Positions 59,252 through 64,000 of a stretch of 64,000 nt of DNA are shown piece by piece. Position 1 is the stretch's first letter. Each line of letters starts with the position of its first letter. The translations under genes and the position numbers were made by a program. This DNA is from Clostridium sp. 1001271st1 H5. Its GTDB lineage: Bacteria; Bacillota; Clostridia; Lachnospirales; Lachnospiraceae. The stretch lies in the NCBI RefSeq assembly GCF_005845215.1, contig NZ_SPHO01000018.1, positions 1-64,000 on the forward strand. The letters are read 5' to 3'. Below the pieces are notes generated by a model. The model saw nothing but the letters and a program-made list of their open reading frames with translations, searched no databases and was not told the DNA's origin.

Positions 59252-60331
59252 GTGACTGAATCAGATGGACAGAACGGGCAGGATAAGCAGGCTATTTGCC
59301 TGACAGTGGCCAGGGATGGCAGTGGTGATTACGATACAGTAGGAGAGGCCCTGGCGGCGCTGGGAGAAGCAGAGGGGCCGCCGGCCTGCATATTCATAAA
59401 AAAGGGCGTGTACAGGGAACGGCTGGAAATCAGAAGGCCGCGCCTTACACTGGAGGGTGAGTCGGCGGACAGCACAGTCATCACATACGGCCTGTCTGCC
59501 GGCATGCTGATGGAAGACGGAAGCAGGCGGGGGACATTCCGCACCTACAGCGTGCTGGTGGACACCCATGATTTTACCGCAAGGAACCTGACCTTTGAAA
59601 ACAGCGCGGGTCCGGGGGAAGAGGCGGGACAGGCTCTGGCCCTGTATGTGGACGGGGACAGGATTCTGTTTGAGGGATGCCGGATGCTGGGAGGACAGGA
59701 CACACTTTTCACAGGCCCCCTTCCCCCAAAGGAAATCCAAAAGAACGGGTTTATAGGACCAAAACAGTTTTCCCCCAGAATAAACGGGCGCCACTGCTAC
59801 CGGAACTGTTTTATCTGCGGGGACATAGACTTTATATTCGGCAGCGCCACAGCCTACTTTGAGAAATGCGAACTATATTCCGTTGGCAGGGACGCAGAAA
59901 GAAAGGGATATGTGACTGCCGCATCCACCCCCAGGGGCCAGAGATATGGGTATGTGTTCAGAAGCTGCCGGTTTACGGGAAACAGCGCCGGAGAAAGCGT
60001 CTATCTGGGCCGGCCCTGGAGGGATTACGCCAGGACAGTTCTCATTGACTGCTATCTGGGTCCCCATATATGCCGTGAAGGATGGCATGACTGGGATAAG
60101 AAGGAAGCGCGGTCCACCCTGTTTTACGGGGAATATGCAAGCTATGGACCGGGAGCAGCGGACCGGGGAGCAGCGGACCGGGATATAACAGACCGGCAAC
60201 CGCCGCAACATGGCTCTCCCAGGCCGGACTGGGTGGCCGTGCTTACCTGTGAGCAGGCACAGGACTACACCATGGAAAAGGTGCTGGGCGGAGCGGACAG
60301 GTGGAATCCTGGGGAACAGGCATACATTTAA
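59252..60331 (+). CDS. Pectinesterase-family (CE8) protein, no signal peptide
   Basis: The 359-aa right-handed beta-helix protein has CE8 motifs in order: GQDTLF, DIDFIFGSA (two catalytic Asp) and YLGRPWRDYA. Pectin methylesterases remove methyl groups from homogalacturonan. There is no signal peptide or anchor from either possible start, so it is predicted to be cytoplasmic and may act on short imported oligogalacturonides. The GTG at 59252 has GAGGAGG six bases upstream and is chosen over 59204. A short GAADR repeat lies near residue 310. It directly precedes a YesN/YesM-type pair, matching carbohydrate-utilisation loci. Confidence 0.85.
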   Translation: MTESDGQNGQDKQAICLTVARDGSGDYDTVGEALAALGEAEGPPACIFIKKGVYRERLEIRRPRLTLEGESADSTVITYGLSAGMLMEDGSRRGTFRTYSVLVDTHDFTARNLTFENSAGPGEEAGQALALYVDGDRILFEGCRMLGGQDTLFTGPLPPKEIQKNGFIGPKQFSPRINGRHCYRNCFICGDIDFIFGSATAYFEKCELYSVGRDAERKGYVTAASTPRGQRYGYVFRSCRFTGNSAGESVYLGRPWRDYARTVLIDCYLGPHICREGWHDWDKKEARSTLFYGEYASYGPGAADRGAADRDITDRQPPQHGSPRPDWVAVLTCEQAQDYTMEKVLGGADRWNPGEQAYI

Positions 60332-60349
60332 GAAGGAAGGGACATACGT

Positions 60350-61987
60350 ATGGATTTATACCGTATCATACTGGTGGATGATGAGGAAGAGGTCAGGCAG
60401 AGCATCATCAGGAAAATTGACTGGACGGGAGCCGGTTTCCAGGTGGTTGGAGATGCAGAGAATGGGGAGGAAGCCCTGGAAAAGGTGGAGGCCCTGGAGC
60501 CGGACGTGATTCTGACGGATATCAGGATGCCCTTTATGGACGGTCTTTCCCTGGCTGAACGGGTGAGGCAGAAATACCCCTCAGTGAAAATCGTGATTTT
60601 TTCAGGCTACGATGATTTTGAGTATGCCAAGCAGGCCATTAAGCTGAATGTGACGGAGTATATCCTGAAACCGGTGAACGTGGAGGAGCTGACCGCTATT
60701 TTAAAGCGCATCAAATCCAATCTGGACGAAGAGATTGAGCAGAAACGGAATGTGAACCTGCTGCGTGAAAATTATATACGCAACCTTCCCATTCTCAGGG
60801 ACCAGTTCTTAAACGAACTGGTGGGAAGCACGGTGCCCGGACAGGTACTGAAAGAAAAACTGGCGGAGTACGACATTCCTCTGGCAGGAGCCAAGAAGTG
60901 GGTGGCTGCAGCCATTGACATAGAGCCGGAGGAAATCAGGGAGGGGAACATACTGCCTCTCCACAAGGAGAGGGACCTGATTCCTATTTCAGTTATGCAG
61001 ATTGTGGAGGAAAAGCTGGGAAACTATTGCCGGTCATCCGTATTCACCTCTTCCAGGACCTCCTGGTCTGAACTGGCCCTTATTGCTGCCATTGACGGGG
61101 ATAACAGCCAGACCGGCCTCATTGACGTGCTGGGGGATATCTGCAAGGAGACAAAGAAGATTCTGGAGGTGCCCATCACCATTGGCATCGGCCACAGCTG
61201 CCAGGACCTGGGGGAGGTCAGCAGTTCCTATAAGGCGGCCGTGGACGCCCTTGGCTATAAGGCAATTGTGGGGGCGGGAAGCACCATTTACATCAATGAC
61301 GTGGAGCCTGTAAGCGGGGGAAAGCTGAGTTTTGACGGCAAGGATGAGGCGGAGCTTATTGCGGCCATCAAGTTCGGTCCCAGGGAGAAGATAGAGGAAG
61401 CGGTACAGGCGGTCATGGATAAGATGAGCGATGCAAAGGTGCATTTCAGGCAGTGCCAGGCATATATGCTCAGCGTGTCCAGCTCCATTGTCCAGCTGAT
61501 TCAGCAGTATGACCTGGACCTGGACCAGCTGACAGAGGAAGGGGAAGAGCAGGGAGATACCTTTGCCGTCATACCCAGGATGCTGAAAAAGGAAGACTTT
61601 GCCCACTGGCTGCTTTCCGCCGCAGTCAGGATGAACCAGGCCATGAACCAGGAACGGGATAATACCATGAAGCAGGTCATCCAGAAGGCCAAGGAATACA
61701 TTATGGACAATTATCAGGACCCGGATTTGTCCGTGGAGAAAATATGCCGCCAGCTGCACATGAGTCCGGCCTATTTTTCCACCATGTTCAAGAAGGAGAC
61801 AGGGCAGGCCTATACCGCCTACCTGACCCAGGTCCGCCTGGACAAGGCGGTGGAGCTTCTCAACAAGACCGACGACAAGACCTATGTCATAGCGGCCAAG
61901 GTGGGATATCAGGAGCAGAACTATTTCAGCTATGTGTTTAAAAAGCGCTTTGGGGTTTCGCCCACAAAGTTCAGAGGGGCAAAATAG
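60350..61987 (+). CDS. YesN-like response regulator with AraC DNA-binding domain
   Basis: The 545-aa regulator has an N-terminal receiver (about 1-125; acidic pocket VDDEEE, phospho-Asp in LTDIRMPFMDG), a long middle region and a C-terminal AraC-type double HTH (about 440-545; ICRQLHMSPAYFSTMFKKETG, VAAKVGYQEQNYFSYVFKKRFG). This family controls sugar transport and polysaccharide-degradation genes in Firmicutes. It follows the pectinesterase gene by 19 bp and precedes its likely kinase by 65 bp. Confidence 0.9.
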   Translation: MDLYRIILVDDEEEVRQSIIRKIDWTGAGFQVVGDAENGEEALEKVEALEPDVILTDIRMPFMDGLSLAERVRQKYPSVKIVIFSGYDDFEYAKQAIKLNVTEYILKPVNVEELTAILKRIKSNLDEEIEQKRNVNLLRENYIRNLPILRDQFLNELVGSTVPGQVLKEKLAEYDIPLAGAKKWVAAAIDIEPEEIREGNILPLHKERDLIPISVMQIVEEKLGNYCRSSVFTSSRTSWSELALIAAIDGDNSQTGLIDVLGDICKETKKILEVPITIGIGHSCQDLGEVSSSYKAAVDALGYKAIVGAGSTIYINDVEPVSGGKLSFDGKDEAELIAAIKFGPREKIEEAVQAVMDKMSDAKVHFRQCQAYMLSVSSSIVQLIQQYDLDLDQLTEEGEEQGDTFAVIPRMLKKEDFAHWLLSAAVRMNQAMNQERDNTMKQVIQKAKEYIMDNYQDPDLSVEKICRQLHMSPAYFSTMFKKETGQAYTAYLTQVRLDKAVELLNKTDDKTYVIAAKVGYQEQNYFSYVFKKRFGVSPTKFRGAK

Positions 61988-61992
61988 ATACA

Positions 61993-62036
61993 GCAGGCCT
62001 GTCCCGCCGTGTGCAACGGGACTGAGGCAGGCCGCG
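61993..62036 (+). other. Hairpin between the yesN-like and yesM-like genes
   Basis: GGCCTG/CAGGCC outer and TCCCG/CGGGA inner arms can form a hairpin in the 65-bp gap. There is no T run, so it is probably an mRNA-stability or expression-ratio element. Confidence 0.4.
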
Positions 62037-62052
62037 TAAAGGAGCAGGGGAC

Positions 62053-63843
62053 ATGTTGTTTGAGAAGCAGAGGATTAAGCTGCAGAAGGCCAGCATACGG
62101 TATATTATATTCATCTACTTTACGCTGACGGCCCTGGCCGCCAGTATATTTATAGGTATTTCCCTGTATTCCAGGCTGTCGGGCCAGATGTCCGCCACCA
62201 TCCGGGAGGAGAACCAGATTCTGATTAATCAGATAACCAGGTCTATGGAGGATTACCTGCGCACCGTGATGAAGCTGTCGGATTCCCTGTATTACGGCGT
62301 TGTCAAGAACGCGGACCTGGCAAGCGGCTCCATCGGAAGCGAGATGACCCTTCTCTACGACAACAACAAGGACAATGTGGAGAACATTGCCCTGTTGTCC
62401 AAAGAAGGAAAGCTGCTGGAATCCGTGCCGGCGGCCCGTCTTAAGACCAATGTGGATGTTACCGGGGAAAACTGGTTTACCTCCTCCCTGGAAAAGACGG
62501 AAAACATGCACTTTTCCACGCCCCATGTCCAGTACATCTTTGACGGCAGCGAGAACCAGTACCGGTGGGTTATCTCCCTGTCAAGGGCGGTTGAAATCAC
62601 CCAGGGCCCTTCCACGGACCAGGGCGTCCTGCTGATTGATATCCGCTACAGCAGTCTGGAGCAGCTGTTCGACGGGGTAAACCTGGGAAACGGAGGCTAT
62701 GTCTATCTGATTAGCAGCAGCGGGGAAATCATATACCATCCCCAGGCCCAGCTGATTGACTCGGGAATCGTCCGGGAGAACAACCTGGAGGTATCCGGCC
62801 TCAGAGACGGCAATTACCGGCAGACCGTGGATGGGGTAAAACGCACTGTCACCGTGAAGACCGTGGGATACACGGGCTGGAAGGTGGTGGGGGTGACGCC
62901 TCTTGACGGTGTGTCCCTGAACAACATCAAGACAAAGCTTCTGGTGATTTTTATGATTGCTTTTGTTCTCTTTATCATGACCATCATCAATTCCTATATC
63001 TCATCCAGGATAACAGACCCCATCAAGGAACTGGAAAAATCTGTAAATGAAATCGAGGCAGGCAACCTGGAAACAGAGGTCAGAAGCGGAGGCTCCTATG
63101 AGATACAGCATCTTGGCAATTCCATACAGAACATGGCCAGGCAGATACGCAGGCTGATGGACGATATTGTGGCGGAGCATGAATCCAAACGAAAGAGCGA
63201 ATTCGATACCCTCCAGGCACAGATTAACCCCCATTTCCTATATAACACCCTGGACATCATTGTATGGATGATTGAAAATGAAAACCTGTCCGACGCAGTG
63301 CGGGTCGTGACGGCCCTGGCTAGGTTTTTCCGCATCAGCCTCAGCAGGGGGAAGAGCATCATCACGGTCAGGGACGAGCTGGAGCATGTGCGCAACTACC
63401 TTATGATTCAGCACATGCGCTATAAAAACAAATTCACCTACACGGTGGAAGCAGGGGAGGATGTCACTGACCTGGCCAGCCTTAAGCTTATCCTTCAGCC
63501 TCTTGTGGAAAATGCCATCTATCACGGCATGGAATTCATGGACGGAGACGGCGAAATCCGCATCAGGGCATGGCGCCGGGACAAGGATTTGTATATGAGC
63601 GTATCGGACAACGGCCTGGGCATGACCCGGGAGCAGGTGAAACGGCTCTTCGGGGATACGGACCATGTGCCGTCGGGCAGAGGCTCCGGTATCGGGGTCA
63701 GGAATGTGAACGAGCGCATCAGGCTGTATTTTGGAAACAGCTACGGACTGGAAATAGAGTCAGAGCCGGATGACGGGACAACGGTCACGGCCCATCTGCC
63801 GGCCATCCCCTATGAGGAAGTAAAGAATACGGAAAGTCCATGA
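62053..63843 (+). CDS. YesM-like sensor histidine kinase
   Basis: The 596-aa membrane kinase has a first membrane helix (about 18-42), a large extracellular dCache-like sensor (about 45-295), a second helix (about 298-320), a HAMP domain (about 320-372) and a kinase core. The His-kinase motif QINPHFLYNTLDIIVWMI and the ATPase motifs LVENAIYHG and GSGIGVRNVNERI are clear. It is the partner of the upstream YesN-like regulator; the signal is likely an extracellular sugar or a binding protein. The following truncated gene may be that binding protein. Confidence 0.9.
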   Translation: MLFEKQRIKLQKASIRYIIFIYFTLTALAASIFIGISLYSRLSGQMSATIREENQILINQITRSMEDYLRTVMKLSDSLYYGVVKNADLASGSIGSEMTLLYDNNKDNVENIALLSKEGKLLESVPAARLKTNVDVTGENWFTSSLEKTENMHFSTPHVQYIFDGSENQYRWVISLSRAVEITQGPSTDQGVLLIDIRYSSLEQLFDGVNLGNGGYVYLISSSGEIIYHPQAQLIDSGIVRENNLEVSGLRDGNYRQTVDGVKRTVTVKTVGYTGWKVVGVTPLDGVSLNNIKTKLLVIFMIAFVLFIMTIINSYISSRITDPIKELEKSVNEIEAGNLETEVRSGGSYEIQHLGNSIQNMARQIRRLMDDIVAEHESKRKSEFDTLQAQINPHFLYNTLDIIVWMIENENLSDAVRVVTALARFFRISLSRGKSIITVRDELEHVRNYLMIQHMRYKNKFTYTVEAGEDVTDLASLKLILQPLVENAIYHGMEFMDGDGEIRIRAWRRDKDLYMSVSDNGLGMTREQVKRLFGDTDHVPSGRGSGIGVRNVNERIRLYFGNSYGLEIESEPDDGTTVTAHLPAIPYEEVKNTESP

Positions 63844-63874
63844 TAAATAGAATCGTGGAAAGGTGAGGAAGCCT

Positions 63875-64000
63875 ATGTTAAATAAAGGGAAAATTCTCTG
63901 GTGCATATGGGCCGGTATCCTGGTCCTGCTGTTTTTGATGTCCTCCACGGACCTGATTATCACGGAAAAGAAAGTTGAGGTATATCCCATTTCCGTTATC
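63875..64000 (+). CDS. N-terminal part of an exported protein (cut by window end)
   Basis: Only 42 codons are visible. The sequence LNKGKILWCIWAG then ILVLLFLMSSTDLII forms a signal peptide or membrane anchor, followed by EKKVEVYPISVI. This resembles the start of sugar-binding lipoprotein-like substrate-binding proteins commonly encoded beside YesM/YesN pairs, though no lipobox is evident. GTGAGG lies seven bases before the ATG. The identification is tentative. Confidence 0.5.
   Translation, partial: MLNKGKILWCIWAGILVLLFLMSSTDLIITEKKVEVYPISVI

Overview
The window looks like a chromosomal segment of a Gram-positive, spore-forming gut anaerobe of the Lachnospiraceae, most like the Enterocloster / Clostridium clostridioforme group. 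This is inferred from gene content: a divergent alpha/beta-type spore protein, AgrC/LytTR and YesM/YesN two-component systems, an IspH-S1 fusion, PPi-dependent phosphofructokinases, a membrane pyrophosphatase, strong SD sequences, TTG/GTG starts and moderate GC. No rRNA, tRNA, CRISPR array, transposase or prophage gene is visible. One gene is broken (39007-39512) and one is cut by the right edge (63875-64000).

Layout. 1-5.7 kb: a CpXC zinc-ribbon gene whose promoter is flanked by two LexA-like boxes, then a divergent abg-type locus (LysR-like regulator with an extra winged-helix domain / M20 amidohydrolase / AbgT transporter). 5.7-9.8 kb: a guanine-class riboswitch before an NCS2 purine permease, a GGDEF protein, and two copies of a structured intergenic element. 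9.8-24 kb: proline-rich DUF4397-like protein, DUF4317 protein, hemerythrin, NUMOD1-like repeat protein, PH-domain protein, PPi-PFK 1, HPr-like protein without the active-site His, nuclease-helicase fusion, LysR regulator, sigma-like protein without region 4, histidine phosphatase, PPi-PFK 2 with a CcpA-type cre site, DUF1846 protein. 24-41.6 kb: purL, GNAT and HD proteins, membrane pyrophosphatase, aspartokinase, polyphosphate:AMP phosphotransferase, BaiN/HI0933-type flavoprotein, cmk, ispH-rpsA fusion, a pseudogene, and an AgrC/LytTR pair.

41.8-57.5 kb: a spore-protein gene followed by a nearly continuous anaerobic cobalamin operon in the order cbiG, cbiD, cbiF-H fusion, cbiJ, cbiE-T fusion, cbiA, cobT, cobU, cobS, a degenerate cobU-like gene, cbiB, cobD, cbiP, cbiC. 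It covers most steps from cobalt-precorrin-3 to nucleotide-loop assembly. cbiL, the cobalt chelatase, uroporphyrinogen methylation and the corrinoid adenosyltransferase are not in the window. 57.5-64 kb: a PurF-like protein without the usual N-terminal Cys, a pectinesterase-family protein without a signal peptide, and a YesN/YesM-type two-component system leading into a truncated exported-protein gene.

Themes. Pyrophosphate and polyphosphate energetics recur (two PPi-PFKs, membrane PPase, PPK2-type kinase). Purine metabolism is represented by the riboswitch-permease, purL and a purF-like gene. The most unusual items are the LysR/winged-helix fusion, the paired intergenic RNA-like element with a compensatory base-pair change, the guanine riboswitch whose only visible terminator competes with the aptamer, the internal promoter and SD that could release free S1 from the IspH-S1 gene, the sigma-like protein lacking region 4, and low-complexity insertions across the cobalamin enzymes. 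No single cluster looks like a wholly new multi-gene system; the candidates are individual odd genes and regulatory elements.
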